From the NCBI RefSeq assembly GCF_001753245.1, contig NZ_CP017415.1, positions 3,342,040 through 3,406,039 of the forward strand: 64,000 bases of DNA, in the 5' to 3' direction. The stretch comes from Acidihalobacter yilgarnensis (lineage in GTDB: Bacteria; Pseudomonadota; Gammaproteobacteria; DSM-5130; Acidihalobacteraceae). The position numbers and the translations under genes are program-made. Positions 9,479 to 18,788 of this stretch are shown piece after piece (position 1 is the stretch's first letter; each line of letters opens with the position of its first letter). The notes beneath the pieces are model-generated. The model made no database searches. It worked only from the letters and a program-made list of their open reading frames with translations, and had not been told where the DNA came from.

Positions 9479-10391
9479 GGTGTGTCTCCTGCACGCCCGC
9501 GAGCAGGGGAAAACCGAGCCTCTCCCGCGCCGCGTAATAGGCCTCGGCAATGGCGCGCGACAGGGTCCGTACACGCAGAATGTATCGCTGACGCTCGGTC
9601 ACCGAGATGGCCTGACGGGCATCGAGCAGATTGAAGGTATGCGAAGCCTTGAGCATTTGCTCGTAGGCCGGCAACGGCAAACCGGCTTCGATCAGGCGCG
9701 CACTCTCAGCCTCGCAGGTGTCGAACCATCCCAGCAAGGCCTCGACGTTGGCCTGCTCGAAGTTGTAGCTCGATTGCTCGACCTCGTTCTGATGGAATAC
9801 GTCGCCGTAGCGCACCACACCCTGCGGACCTCGTGTCCACACCAGGTCATACACGCTTTCGACGCCCTGCAGATACATCGCGATGCGCTCCAGCCCATAG
9901 GTAATTTCGCCGGTCACCGGGCGGCAATCAAGGCCACCCACCTGCTGGAAATAGGTGAACTGGCTGACTTCCATGCCATTGAGCCAGACTTCCCAACCGA
10001 GCCCCCAGGCACCCAAGGTGGGCGATTCCCAGTTGTCCTCGACAAAGCGTATGTCGTGCACCAACTGATCAAGCCCGAGGGCCGTCAGAGAGCCCAGATA
10101 CAGTGCCTGAATGTCGTCCGGCGAAGGCTTGAGCATCACCTGAAACTGATAATAATGCTGCAGACGGTTTGGATTTTCGCCATAACGACCATCGGTAGGA
10201 CGGCGCGAGGGCTGGGGATAGGCCGCCCGCCACGGTTCGGGGCCAATGGCACGCAGAAAGGTCGCGGGGTGGAAGGTGCCGGCGCCCATCTCCATGTCAT
10301 AGGGCTGCAGAATCACGCAACCCTCGCCGGACCAGTAATCCTGCAGGGCACGAATCAGGGATTGGAAGGTGGAGACATCGTAGCTGGTCAT
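9471..10391 (-). CDS. glyQ: Glycyl-tRNA synthetase, alpha subunit
   Basis: The 306-residue catalytic alpha subunit. The N-terminus [20 protein letters not shown] and the blocks [19 protein letters not shown] and [19 protein letters not shown]-like class II motif 2 region are characteristic. The much longer open frame upstream of the ATG is antisense to the unknown gene at 10515 and is not coding. The first gene of the glyQ-glyS-gmhB-plsC-unknown operon; its promoter must sit in the 123 bases shared with the divergent gene at 10515. Confidence 0.97.
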   Translation of the reverse strand: MTSYDVSTFQSLIRALQDYWSGEGCVILQPYDMEMGAGTFHPATFLRAIGPEPWRAAYPQPSRRPTDGRYGENPNRLQHYYQFQVMLKPSPDDIQALYLGSLTALGLDQLVHDIRFVEDNWESPTLGAWGLGWEVWLNGMEVSQFTYFQQVGGLDCRPVTGEITYGLERIAMYLQGVESVYDLVWTRGPQGVVRYGDVFHQNEVEQSSYNFEQANVEALLGWFDTCEAESARLIEAGLPLPAYEQMLKASHTFNLLDARQAISVTERQRYILRVRTLSRAIAEAYYAARERLGFPLLAGVQETHHE

Positions 10392-10514
10392 GGTCCTCGG
10401 CACCGCGCGGAAATCGGCGGCAAGTATAACCCGCCGCGGGCGGACGCCAGCAAGGCGGGCCGGCACGGCGTGTGCTAAGGAAATAAGGCAAGCCCGCGTG
10501 AGGAGGAGGAGATT

Positions 10515-11087
10515 ATGAGCGATCTGATCCTTGAACCCACCATCGCCGCTCTGTGGCAGCGCCTTGTCCGGGAAGGTGCCAACGACACAGGCCACCCGCT
10601 CGATGCCCACCTGGAGGCTTACCTCATGATGCTGCTTCAACGCTTCAGCCGCAGACCCGAGCTGGCACGCACCCTCATGGCGCTCGAATACCTCAAGGCG
10701 CAGACAATGACCGGCAGCCTGCGCGCGGAGCATCTGCGCGATGTCGGCGACCAGTGCCTGCTCTTCGCTGGGCTGTTTCCGGGAATCGCCCGCAGACGGC
10801 GTGTCGGCATCGACTACTTCATTGATCTGGGCCGCAGCGCCTACCTCGACCTTGCCGGCGCCCTGAATCAGGGCAGCGGGCAGCTCTTCCGTACCCTGGC
10901 CGCCGCCTTCGTCTCCCTGATGGACACGCTCAACGCGATGCGTGCCCGCCCGGCCTTCGAAGCACTCAGCGCGCTCGATCAATTCGAACTGTGGTCGAAC
11001 AGCGGTAGCCAGGCCGCCCGGAGGGCTCTCGCACATCGGACCGACGCCACCCCCATTCCCACACCACGGGGAACGCGCGCGCACTAG
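10515..11087 (+). CDS. Conserved unknown, helical cytoplasmic protein
   Basis: I do not recognise a named family for this 190-residue protein. It is predicted to be mostly alpha-helical and soluble, with no signal peptide or membrane segment and a low-complexity C-terminal tail ([12 protein letters not shown]). Coding is supported by a very strong ribosome site (GAGGAGGAGA) seven bases ahead of the ATG and by codon use like the neighbours. It diverges from glyQ and is 71 bases ahead of the PP-loop gene, so it may head that transcript. Confidence 0.7.
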   Translation: MSDLILEPTIAALWQRLVREGANDTGHPLDAHLEAYLMMLLQRFSRRPELARTLMALEYLKAQTMTGSLRAEHLRDVGDQCLLFAGLFPGIARRRRVGIDYFIDLGRSAYLDLAGALNQGSGQLFRTLAAAFVSLMDTLNAMRARPAFEALSALDQFELWSNSGSQAARRALAHRTDATPIPTPRGTRAH

Positions 11088-11158
11088 ACAACGGCGAACT
11101 TGGGGTGCCGGCGACGGGTTTGTTAAGATGCCCGCCCATTCAATACCCATATAGACCG

Positions 11159-12208
11159 ATGACCCAGCGCAAGGCCGTTGCCCTGATATCCGGCGGGCTA
11201 GACTCCATGCTCGCCGCACGCGCGATCCAGGCCCAGGGCGTGCATGTCGAGGGCATCAACTTCTTCACCGGCTTCTGCGTCGAGGGTCACACCCACGCGA
11301 TCCGCAAGCAAGCGAACACGGCGAAACCCAAGCGCAACAATGCGCTATGGGTTGCCGAGCAGCTCGGCATTCGCCTGCACATCGTCGATATCGTGGAGGA
11401 ATACAAGGACGTCGTCCTGAATCCCAAGCATGGCTATGGCGCGAATCTCAATCCCTGCCTCGACTGCAAGATATTCATGGTGGGCAAGGCCCGCGAATGG
11501 ATGCAGGCCCACGACTTCGACTTCATCATCACCGGCGAGGTCATCGGCCAAAGACCCAAGTCGCAACGCAAGGTGACCATGCCCATCGTTGCGCGCGAAT
11601 CCGGGGCAGACGACCGCCTGTTGCGCCCACTGTGTGCGCGGAATCTCGCACCCACGCTACCTGAACGTGAGGGCTGGATCGATCGCCAACAGCTCTTCGA
11701 TTTTTCTGGGCGCTCACGCAAACCGCAGATCGCGCTGGCCGAGCACTATGGCTTCGACGACTACGCCCAACCGGCTGGCGGCTGCTGTTTTCTCACCGAC
11801 GAGAGCTATTCGCGCAAGCTCGGCGACCTCTGGCAGCATCGTGGCGAGAAACGTTACGAACTGGATGACATCATGCTGCTCAAAGTGGGGCGCCACCTGC
11901 GCCCCCGCGAACATTTCAAGCTGATCGTCTCGCGGGAGGAAGGCGAGTCCCGTTTCCTCGAGGGTTACCGCAAACAGTTCGTACACCTGTTACCAATCAG
12001 CCATGCCGGCCCACTGACCCTGGTCGAAGCCAGCCACGCACTCAGCGCCGAAGATTTGTCGCTGGCCGCGCGCATCGTTGCCCGCTTTAGCCAGGGACGA
12101 GACGCCGACTGGGTTGAAGTGGCCGTAGCCGAGCCCGGTGACGAACCACGCGCGTTGAAGGTAGTGCCGCTATCGGCGGACGAAGTCCCCCAGTCCTGGT
12201 ACGTTTGA
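11159..12208 (+). CDS. PP-loop ATPase, tRNA 2-thiouridylase-like, with C-terminal NFACT-R-like domain
   Basis: This 349-residue protein starts with an N-type ATP pyrophosphatase domain (SGGLDS, residues 11-16) as in MnmA and ThiI. A CxxC pair (C100, C103 in NPCLDCK) may be the persulfide or metal-binding site, and [10 protein letters not shown] at 207-216 adds a second Cys pair. The C-terminal third ([31 protein letters not shown]) resembles the NFACT-R/DUF814 domain. It is often annotated as a tRNA (5-methylaminomethyl-2-thiouridylate) enzyme but differs from canonical MnmA. A tusA-like gene begins four bases after its stop, which suggests a dedicated sulfur donor. Confidence 0.75.
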   Translation: MTQRKAVALISGGLDSMLAARAIQAQGVHVEGINFFTGFCVEGHTHAIRKQANTAKPKRNNALWVAEQLGIRLHIVDIVEEYKDVVLNPKHGYGANLNPCLDCKIFMVGKAREWMQAHDFDFIITGEVIGQRPKSQRKVTMPIVARESGADDRLLRPLCARNLAPTLPEREGWIDRQQLFDFSGRSRKPQIALAEHYGFDDYAQPAGGCCFLTDESYSRKLGDLWQHRGEKRYELDDIMLLKVGRHLRPREHFKLIVSREEGESRFLEGYRKQFVHLLPISHAGPLTLVEASHALSAEDLSLAARIVARFSQGRDADWVEVAVAEPGDEPRALKVVPLSADEVPQSWYV

Positions 12209-12212
12209 AGTC

Positions 12213-12458
12213 GTGGCCGAATACACGCTCGACGCACGCCGACTGCTGTGCCCGCTGCCGGTCATCCGCGTACAAACCCGCGTCGCCGAACTGATGCCGG
12301 GCGATACCTTGCGCGTCCACTGTACCGATCCTGGCGCCCTACTCGACATACCCGCCTGGTGCCGCGTACATGGACATCGCGTACTGGAGTCGCATCAGGA
12401 TGCAGGCGAGGTCAGCCTGGTGATTCTGATACAGACCAACGAAGCCACGACACGCTAA
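12213..12458 (+). CDS. TusA-family sulfur carrier
   Basis: An 81-residue TusA/SirA-fold protein with the conserved CPLPVIRV motif; C13 would carry the persulfide. The start is GTG, four bases after the stop of the PP-loop gene, so the two are coupled. TusA proteins pass sulfur to tRNA thiolation enzymes or to oxidative sulfur metabolism. Its position makes it the likely sulfur donor for the upstream enzyme rather than a general TusA; that is inference. Confidence 0.85.
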   Translation: MAEYTLDARRLLCPLPVIRVQTRVAELMPGDTLRVHCTDPGALLDIPAWCRVHGHRVLESHQDAGEVSLVILIQTNEATTR

Positions 12459-12532
12459 CGCTAACGGCATGGGTATTGCGCCCGCGCCGGTGGCATAATC
12501 CCCAGCCCGACACGAGACCCCCCTTGCGCGCC

Positions 12533-13705
12533 ATGGAAACCATCGACACCTCCACTCCAGACGCACGTTACGGCGCCATGCGCCGCGTCACCCTGATCGG
12601 CTCCCTGGTCAACCTGGTCGTCTCAACGGCCCAGATCGCGGGCGGAATCATGGCCCACTCTCAGGCCTTGGTCGCTGACGGGCTGCACACCCTCTCCGAC
12701 CTCGCCAGCGACGTCGTTGTGCTGCTCGCCGCCAAACACGGCAGCCAGGATGCCGATGACGAGCATCCCTATGGGCACCGGCGCATCGAAACCCTCGGCT
12801 CGGTCATTGTTGGCCTCGCGCTGATGGCCGTGGCGACCGGCATCGCCATCGACGCTTTCAGCCACCTATTGCAACCCGAACATGGCCCCGGCCCCGAACC
12901 CATCGCACTCGCCTTCGCCGCCTTGGCTATCCTCGCCAAAGAATCGCTGTATCACTACACCATGCACGTCGCGAAGCAGGTTAAATCGACGCTGCTCAAG
13001 GCCAACGCCTGGCATCATCGCTCCGACGTCCTCTCCTCGTTGATCGTGTTCGCGGGCATCGGCGGCACGCTGCTCGGCTTCGACCACCTCGACGCCATCG
13101 CTGCCATCGCCGTATCGGCAATGATCCTGCGCATCGGCTGGCAACTGGCGACCAGCGGTGTACGCGAGCTGATCGACACCGGTCTCGATGCGGACGAGGT
13201 TCAGGCGATTCGCGGCAGCATCCTCGCGCTGGACGGCGTCAAGAACCTACATACGTTGCGCACACGCCGCATGGGCGGCGAGGCACTGGCCGACGTCCAT
13301 ATTCAAGTCAATCCGCGGATCAGTGTCTCGGAAGGCCATCACATCGGCGAAGCCGTTCGCAACCACCTGATCGAACACTACGAGCACGTCTCCGACGTCA
13401 CGGTGCATGTCGATCCAGAGGATGACGAACGCGAGGCCAGCTGTGCGCATCTACCCCTACGCCAGACACTGCTTGCAGCCCTACGCGCACAGTGGAAAGA
13501 TATCCCCGCGGCGAGGGAACTCGAAAACGTTCATCTCCACTATCTCAACGGGCGAGCCCATCTCGATCTCTTCATGCCGCTCCGCGGACCGGTAGAAACG
13601 GCAGAGATGGCCCGCCTTGTCGCGGAACAACTCGTCACGGCGAGCAAGGCACTACCAGAAATCGGCGAGGTAAAGGTCTATTTCCGCTGCGAACGCACCG
13701 ATTAG
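12533..13705 (+). CDS. Cation diffusion facilitator, zinc-type, extended C-terminus
   Basis: A 390-residue inner-membrane proton/metal antiporter of the CDF family. Transport-site residues are H52 and D56 in helix 2 (DGLHTLSD) and H161 and D165 in helix 5 (NAWHHRSD), an HD-HD site that in this family usually means Zn. A cytoplasmic ferredoxin-like domain follows (about 215-300), and a further 90 residues (EREASCAHLPLR to VKVYFRCE) extend it beyond the roughly 300 residues of FieF, like a second regulatory lobe. The ATG at 12533 is chosen because the open frame upstream overlaps tusA. Confidence 0.85.
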   Translation: METIDTSTPDARYGAMRRVTLIGSLVNLVVSTAQIAGGIMAHSQALVADGLHTLSDLASDVVVLLAAKHGSQDADDEHPYGHRRIETLGSVIVGLALMAVATGIAIDAFSHLLQPEHGPGPEPIALAFAALAILAKESLYHYTMHVAKQVKSTLLKANAWHHRSDVLSSLIVFAGIGGTLLGFDHLDAIAAIAVSAMILRIGWQLATSGVRELIDTGLDADEVQAIRGSILALDGVKNLHTLRTRRMGGEALADVHIQVNPRISVSEGHHIGEAVRNHLIEHYEHVSDVTVHVDPEDDEREASCAHLPLRQTLLAALRAQWKDIPAARELENVHLHYLNGRAHLDLFMPLRGPVETAEMARLVAEQLVTASKALPEIGEVKVYFRCERTD

Positions 13706-13723
13706 GTGCAAATACGATGGCTG

Positions 13724-13740
13724 CGCACCATAAATGCGCA
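13724..13740 (-). promoter_or_regulatory. Candidate NtrC-binding site upstream of glnA
   Basis: On the minus strand the 17-mer reads TGCGCATTTATGGTGCG, close to the NtrC consensus TGCACyA-N3-TGGTGCA, with the right half (TGGTGC) intact. It lies about 50 bases ahead of the sigma-54 element, a normal enhancer distance. TGCGCACCA occurs twice in direct orientation here, so adjacent half-sites may be used. Confidence 0.5.
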
Positions 13741-13789
13741 CCACTTACCCGCAGCCGGTCGCCAGGAGCGGGCGCGCCGGCATTTAGCT

Positions 13790-13804
13790 TGGCATTTTTT
13801 GTGC
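13790..13804 (+). promoter_or_regulatory. Sigma-54 promoter of glnA
   Basis: TGGCATTTTTTGTGC has GG and GC at the required -24/-12 spacing (consensus TGGCAC-N5-TTGC), with only the TT of the -12 box altered to GT. Transcription would begin near 13815, giving a leader of about 80 bases before glnA. With the NtrC box upstream it fits nitrogen-limited induction of glnA. Confidence 0.6.
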
Positions 13805-13897
13805 CTATGAATCGCAACACACGGCGGGGCTCGGCCGGCAACAGAGCTGCAAGTCAGGAACTATATCTAACGAACCACGCGTGAGGAGCCAATAAGC

Positions 13898-15307
13898 ATG
13901 TCCCCGAATGATGTTCTCAACATGATGAAGGAACACGACGCCAAGTACGTCGATTTCCGTTTTACCGACACCCGCGGCAAGGAACAGCACGTGAGCGTGC
14001 CGGCACACACGATCGACGAGTCGCTCTTCGAGGACGGCAAGATGTTCGACGGCTCATCGATCGCCGGCTGGAAGGGCATCGAGGCCTCCGACATGATCCT
14101 GATGCCCGACGCGAGCACTGCGGTCATCGATCCCTTTTTCAATGAAGTCACGCTGATCCTGCGTTGCGATGTCATTGAGCCCTCCACCATGCAAGGCTAC
14201 GAGCGCGACCCACGCTCCATCGCCAAGCGCGCCGAGGCCTACCTGAAATCGACCGGGATTGCCGATACCGCGTTCTTCGGCCCCGAGCCCGAATTCTTCG
14301 TCTTCGACGACGTGCGTTGGGGCTCCAACATGCAGGGCGCGTTCTACAAGATCGACTCCGACGAGGCCGGCTGGAATTCCGAGAAGGTGTTCGAGGAAGG
14401 CAACATCGGTCACCGCCCCGGCGTCAAGGGCGGCTATTTCCCCGTTCCGCCGGTCGATTCCCTGCAGGACCTGCGTTCGGCCATGTGCTTGGTCCTTGAG
14501 GAAATGGGCGTCCCCACCGAGGTGCACCACCATGAGGTGGCGACCGCCGGCCAGTGCGAGATCGGCTCCAAGTTCAACACGCTGGTCACCCGCGCCGACT
14601 GGAACCAAATACTCAAATACGTGGTCATGAACGTCGCTCACAACTATGGCAAGACCGTGACCTTCATGCCCAAGCCCCTGGTCGGCGACAACGGCAACGG
14701 TATGCACGTCCACCAGTCGCTGGCCAAGGATGGCGTCAACCTGTTCGCCGGCGACCTCTATGGCGGCCTGTCCGAAACCGCACTGTTCTACATCGGCGGC
14801 ATCATCAAGCACGCGCATGCGATCAACGCACTAACCAACGCCTCGACCAACAGCTATAAGCGACTGGTCCCCGGTTTTGAAGCCCCGGTCATGCTGGCCT
14901 ATTCCGCGCGCAATCGCTCGGCCTCGATCCGCATTCCGTGGGTGTCCAGCCCCAAGGCGCGCCGCATTGAGGTTCGCTTCCCTGACTCCACCGGCAACCC
15001 TTATCTGGCCTTCACGGCCATGCTGATGGCCGGCCTCGACGGCATCCAGAACAAGATCCATCCCGGCGACGCCATGGATAAGAATCTCTACGATCTGCCG
15101 CCCGAAGAGGAGAAGAAGATACCTCAGGTTTGCAGTGCCCTCGACCAGGCGCTCGCGGCCCTGGACAAGGATCGCGCCTTCCTCACCGCCGGCGGTGTAT
15201 TTACCGACGACGCCATCGACGCCTATATCACACTCAAGATGGAGGAAGTCACCCGCATGCGGATGACCACCCATCCGGTTGAGTTCGACATGTATTACAG
15301 CCTCTGA
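13898..15307 (+). CDS. glnA: Glutamine synthetase, type I
   Basis: A 469-residue GSI-beta enzyme that makes glutamine from glutamate, ammonia and ATP in a dodecamer. Visible blocks are [18 protein letters not shown] (metal ligands), [22 protein letters not shown], and the adenylylation loop NLYDLPPEE with the target tyrosine near residue 398. That loop implies control by GlnE and PII. A GAGGAG ribosome site precedes the ATG. The ntrBC genes follow after a DUF4124 gene, as in many gammaproteobacteria. Confidence 0.98.
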   Translation: MSPNDVLNMMKEHDAKYVDFRFTDTRGKEQHVSVPAHTIDESLFEDGKMFDGSSIAGWKGIEASDMILMPDASTAVIDPFFNEVTLILRCDVIEPSTMQGYERDPRSIAKRAEAYLKSTGIADTAFFGPEPEFFVFDDVRWGSNMQGAFYKIDSDEAGWNSEKVFEEGNIGHRPGVKGGYFPVPPVDSLQDLRSAMCLVLEEMGVPTEVHHHEVATAGQCEIGSKFNTLVTRADWNQILKYVVMNVAHNYGKTVTFMPKPLVGDNGNGMHVHQSLAKDGVNLFAGDLYGGLSETALFYIGGIIKHAHAINALTNASTNSYKRLVPGFEAPVMLAYSARNRSASIRIPWVSSPKARRIEVRFPDSTGNPYLAFTAMLMAGLDGIQNKIHPGDAMDKNLYDLPPEEEKKIPQVCSALDQALAALDKDRAFLTAGGVFTDDAIDAYITLKMEEVTRMRMTTHPVEFDMYYSL

Positions 15308-15334
15308 TCTTCTTCCACTGAAGATCGCACGACG

Positions 15335-15366
15335 GACGCCTCCGGAAACGGGGGCGTCTTTCGTTT
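15335..15366 (+). terminator. Rho-independent terminator of glnA
   Basis: A nine-pair stem (GACGCCTCC with GGGGGCGTC, one G-U pair) with a six-base loop is followed by TTTCGTTT. It starts 27 bases after the glnA stop. Confidence 0.75.
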
Positions 15367-15428
15367 GCGTCCAGACAAAGTCGCCTAGCACTTGCAGCCA
15401 GGGCCAGTGCCGGCCTATGCTGTCGCCA

Positions 15429-16076
15429 ATGGCGCGCCTGCTTTTCATCTTCTGCCTGCTGTTTACTACTGCGGCCCAGGCAACGATCTATCGTTGGGTC
15501 AATGCCCAGGGCGATGTCGTCTTTTCAGACGTCCCGCCGCCCAACGGCAACGCCCAAAAGCTTGAGCTCAATCATCCGCTGAACACCATGCAAACGCCGC
15601 AACAACTCAGTGGGCCGCAGCCGGCCACTGGCTCCAGCGGACAAGTGGCGCCCTACCGCTCGCTGGCGATCACCTCGCCAACCAACAATCAATCCGTGCG
15701 TGCCAACAACGGCGACATCACGGTTTCGCTAAGCCTTTCGCCGGCCCTGCGGCCCGGCGACCGCATACGCCTGTTCATGGACGGCGCGCAGGTATACAGC
15801 GGCACCTCCACGCAGATACCCCTGAGCAACGTCAATCGCGGTACCCATATGCTGTATGCCGCCGTCGAGACTGCCGGCGGTAGTGTCGCAATCCGCTCGT
15901 CGGGCATCAGCTTCACGCTGCTACGCCACTCCATCCTATTCAACCCGCAGCAAGCGGCACCGGGTACGGGTAACACGGGTAACACGCCTGCGCCCAATGG
16001 TATTTCTGGCGGCGTACATCAAGCCCCTCGGGCACCCATGATGCCCCGCGCGCCGCAGTTTCACGCCCCCAACTGA
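15429..16076 (+). CDS. DUF4124-domain exported protein
   Basis: A secreted protein of 215 residues with a signal peptide (MARLLFIFCLLFTTAAQA, cleavage before TIYRWV). The N-terminal IYRWVNAQGDVVFSDVPPP is the DUF4124 signature. The middle region (ITSPTNNQSVRANNGDITVSLSLSPALRPGDRIRLFMDG) looks like an Ig-like beta domain, and the C-terminus is rich in Pro, Ala and Asn. Function is unknown; DUF4124 proteins occur between glnA and ntrB in several gammaproteobacteria. An in-frame ATG at 15417 is an equally possible start; neither has a strong ribosome site. Confidence 0.8.
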   Translation: MARLLFIFCLLFTTAAQATIYRWVNAQGDVVFSDVPPPNGNAQKLELNHPLNTMQTPQQLSGPQPATGSSGQVAPYRSLAITSPTNNQSVRANNGDITVSLSLSPALRPGDRIRLFMDGAQVYSGTSTQIPLSNVNRGTHMLYAAVETAGGSVAIRSSGISFTLLRHSILFNPQQAAPGTGNTGNTPAPNGISGGVHQAPRAPMMPRAPQFHAPN

Positions 16077-16115
16077 TCTCCCCCCTCCCCGCATCACACG
16101 CGAGCCCCGATAGCA

Positions 16116-16132
16116 CGCACTATATTGGTGCA
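16116..16132 (+). promoter_or_regulatory. NtrC-binding site overlapping the ntrB promoter region
   Basis: CGCACTATATTGGTGCA matches the NtrC dyad consensus (TGCACCAAAATGGTGCA type) in both half-sites. It overlaps a possible -10 hexamer (CATAAT, 16131-16136). In enteric bacteria a similar site at glnLp lets NtrC repress its own operon. Confidence 0.7.
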
Positions 16133-16150
16133 TAATATCTGCGCTTATTG

Positions 16151-16196
16151 CCGTGTCTATAGGCCACACGCGGCCTGTAGACACGGCGCGCTTTTT
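16151..16196 (+). terminator. Terminator-like hairpin just ahead of ntrB
   Basis: A 15-pair stem with one G-U pair (CCGTGTCTATAGGCC with GGCCTGTAGACACGG, six-base loop) is followed by CGCGC and five T. The GCGC at 16141-16144 can pair with GCGC at 16188-16191 and bring the stem against the T-run. It sits between the NtrC box/-10 region and ntrB, so it may terminate the upstream transcript or attenuate ntrBC. Confidence 0.65.
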
Positions 16197-16209
16197 GCTT
16201 GCCAGTGCG

Positions 16210-17295
16210 ATGATGACAACGATGATGCCGCCTACCCACATGGTTCCGACCGAAGCCGAGATACTCGACAACCTCACGACCGCAATCCTGTACTTCGACA
16301 GCGGATTGATCCTGCGTCTGCTCAATCCAGCAGGTGAGATGCTGCTCGAGCATAGCGCGCAAAATGTCGTCGGTAGCCCGGCCGAACTTCTGTTCCCCGG
16401 AGACGAGGTCTTTATCGAGGCACTGCGAGAGGCCGTGGCTACGGCGCACCCACTGACGGAACGCGAGAAGCTTCTGCATCTACCCGGACATCGCCAAACC
16501 AACGTCGATTGCACGATCACACCCTGGATCATCGGGGAATACGTGGATGGCGTCATGCTTGAACTCAGCCACATCGACCGTCAGCTGCGCATCACCCGCG
16601 AAAAGCGGCTGCTCAGCCAACAGTCCACCGCACGCGAGTTACTGCGTGGGTTGGCCCATGAAATCAAGAACCCCCTGAGCGGGCTGCGCGGCGCGGCGCA
16701 ATTGCTTGAACGCGAACTGATTGCAGACGACCTGCGCGAATACACTCGCATCATCGTTGCCGAAGCCGACCGCCTGCGTGCGCTGGTCGACCGCATGCTG
16801 GGTCCGAACAGTCGCCCGCGCATGAACATCAGCAATATTCACGAAGTACTTGAGCGTGCCCGTCAGCTGGTCAATGTCGACCTGCCCGCGGACATCCGAC
16901 TGGCCACCGATTACGACCCCAGCATTCCTGAATTGCTGTTCGACCGGGACATGATCTTCCAGGCTGTGCTCAACATCGTGCAGAACGCCGTCCATGCCGT
17001 CGGTCACTCCGGCGAAATCCTGCTGCGTACCCGTATCACACGCAATCACACCATCGGCAGCGTCCGCCACCGCTTGGTGGCCGTTATCCACGTGGTAGAC
17101 GATGGCCCCGGCGTACCCGAAGGGCTAATCGACCGTATTTTCTACCCCATGGTATCCGGGCGCCCAGAGGGCTCCGGACTTGGTTTGGCCATCTCCCAGT
17201 CACTGATAACCCAGCATGGAGGATTGATCGAATGTCAATCGCGGCCAGGGCACACACAATTCACCATTCTGCTCCCTCTGGGGACCGAAACATGA
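16210..17295 (+). CDS. ntrB: Nitrogen regulation sensor histidine kinase NtrB
   Basis: A 361-residue soluble kinase/phosphatase that sets the phosphorylation of NtrC in response to PII. A PAS domain covers residues about 15-120 (ILDNLTTAILYFDSGLILRLLN), the phospho-accepting H150 lies in GLAHEIKNPLSG, and the ATPase boxes are NIVQNAVHAV, DDGPGVPE and GSGLGLAI. The start at 16210 is chosen because an earlier GTG at 16153 lies inside the terminator-like hairpin. The stop overlaps ntrC by four bases. Confidence 0.95.
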   Translation: MMTTMMPPTHMVPTEAEILDNLTTAILYFDSGLILRLLNPAGEMLLEHSAQNVVGSPAELLFPGDEVFIEALREAVATAHPLTEREKLLHLPGHRQTNVDCTITPWIIGEYVDGVMLELSHIDRQLRITREKRLLSQQSTARELLRGLAHEIKNPLSGLRGAAQLLERELIADDLREYTRIIVAEADRLRALVDRMLGPNSRPRMNISNIHEVLERARQLVNVDLPADIRLATDYDPSIPELLFDRDMIFQAVLNIVQNAVHAVGHSGEILLRTRITRNHTIGSVRHRLVAVIHVVDDGPGVPEGLIDRIFYPMVSGRPEGSGLGLAISQSLITQHGGLIECQSRPGHTQFTILLPLGTET

Positions 17296-18731
17296 CCGAA
17301 AATACGGACACGATCTGGGTCGTCGACGACGACCGCTCGATCCGCTGGGTACTGGAGCGCGCGCTTGGCGGCGCTGGGTTCGAGGTCGCCGTCTTCGAGG
17401 ATGCCGAATCCGTATTGCGTCAACTTGAGCAGCAGCGGCCGCGTGTCATCATCAGCGACATCCGCATGCCCGGACAGGATGGGCTCAACCTGCTCGAACG
17501 CCTGCGCACCCAGTACCCCGAGATCCCAGTCATCATCATCACCGCACACTCGGATCTCGATGCCGCGGTTGCAGCTTACCAAGGTGGCGCGTTCGAATAC
17601 CTGCCCAAGCCCTTCGACGTCGACGAGGCCGTGGAACTGGCCCGTCGCGCCTGCCAACGCGCACGCCAGCAGACGACCGCGATTGAGCTGGAGGCCGCGC
17701 GCGAGGAAACCCCGGAAATCCTCGGCGAGGCCCCGGCCATGCAGGAGGTATTCCGCGCCATCGGCCGACTGGCGCGCTCCAACATCACCGTACTGATCAC
17801 CGGTGAATCGGGCACTGGCAAGGAACTGGTCGCCCGCGCACTGCATCGACACAGCCCGCGCGCCACAGGACCTTACATCGCGCTCAACACCGCCGCGATA
17901 CCTCGCGACCTGCTCGAATCCGAACTCTTCGGACACGAGCGCGGCGCCTTTACCGGAGCCCAGGCGCAACGCCGAGGCCGCTTCGAACAGGCCGACGGCG
18001 GCACGCTGTTTCTGGACGAAATCGGCGACATGCCCGCCGAGCTACAAACCAGGCTCTTGCGCGTGCTCGCGGACGGCGAGTTCTACCGCGTCGGCGGACA
18101 CACGCCTATCCGGGTCGATGTACGCATCATTGCGGCGACCCACCAGGATCTCGAGCGCCGTGTGAAGGAGGGCTTGTTTCGCGAGGATCTGTACCACCGC
18201 CTCAACGTCATTCGCATCCGTATTCCGCCATTGCGTGAGCGGAACGAGGACATTCCCCTACTGCTAGACCATTTTCTCAAACAAGCCGCGGATGAACTTC
18301 AGGCCAGCCCCAAGACGCCGCGTCCCGATGTCAGCGACTATCTACGACGCTATCAATGGCCAGGCAACGTACGCGAGCTAGAAAACACCTGTCGCTGGCT
18401 GACCGTGATGGCCTCTGGCAACGAGATTCATCTGGAGGACCTGCCCCCCGAGCTGCGTCAGATCAATACCGAAGAGGGCGGATTGGATTGGGAGGACCCG
18501 CTCACCCGTTGGGCGGAGCGCCAGGCCGCACTCAACGAGCAACCCCTGCTCGACATGGCCACCCCGCGTATGGAACGGATACTGATCGAGGTTGCCCTAC
18601 GGCGTACCGGCGGTCGTCGTCAGGATGCAGCCAAACTGCTCGGCTGGGGTCGCAACACCCTCACACGCAAAATCAAGGAATTGGGCATGACCGTAGGCGA
18701 AGAGGACGGACACGAGGAAGACGAGGACTGA
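17292..18731 (+). CDS. ntrC: Nitrogen regulation response regulator NtrC
   Basis: A 479-residue sigma-54 activator. The receiver domain has D56 (IISDIRMP), the AAA+ domain has Walker A GESGTGKE (171-178), the sigma-54-contacting GAFTGA (218-223) and Walker [12 protein letters not shown], and the C-terminus ends in a Fis-type helix-turn-helix ([20 protein letters not shown]). It would act at the sigma-54 promoter of glnA and at the site ahead of ntrB. Coupled to ntrB by ATGA. Confidence 0.97.
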   Translation: MTENTDTIWVVDDDRSIRWVLERALGGAGFEVAVFEDAESVLRQLEQQRPRVIISDIRMPGQDGLNLLERLRTQYPEIPVIIITAHSDLDAAVAAYQGGAFEYLPKPFDVDEAVELARRACQRARQQTTAIELEAAREETPEILGEAPAMQEVFRAIGRLARSNITVLITGESGTGKELVARALHRHSPRATGPYIALNTAAIPRDLLESELFGHERGAFTGAQAQRRGRFEQADGGTLFLDEIGDMPAELQTRLLRVLADGEFYRVGGHTPIRVDVRIIAATHQDLERRVKEGLFREDLYHRLNVIRIRIPPLRERNEDIPLLLDHFLKQAADELQASPKTPRPDVSDYLRRYQWPGNVRELENTCRWLTVMASGNEIHLEDLPPELRQINTEEGGLDWEDPLTRWAERQAALNEQPLLDMATPRMERILIEVALRRTGGRRQDAAKLLGWGRNTLTRKIKELGMTVGEEDGHEEDED

Positions 18732-18788
18732 GTCGCCATCCGCCCCGCTGTGGGCGGGCGCGGCTGCCATGCGAGCCATTCGAAGGTC

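Noticed and set aside
9479-11219. 582-codon extension of the glyQ frame
   Set aside because: Everything upstream of 10391 is antisense to the gene at 10515 and the PP-loop start; the family start [10 protein letters not shown] is unambiguous.
16153-16209. GTG at 16153 as the ntrB start
   Set aside because: It would translate through the 15-bp hairpin and T-run, and the extra residues (MSIGHTRPVDT) do not resemble NtrB N-termini.
18740-18757. CCGCCC/GGGCGG hairpin after ntrC as a terminator
   Set aside because: Only six pairs and no T-run; too weak to claim in GC-rich DNA.
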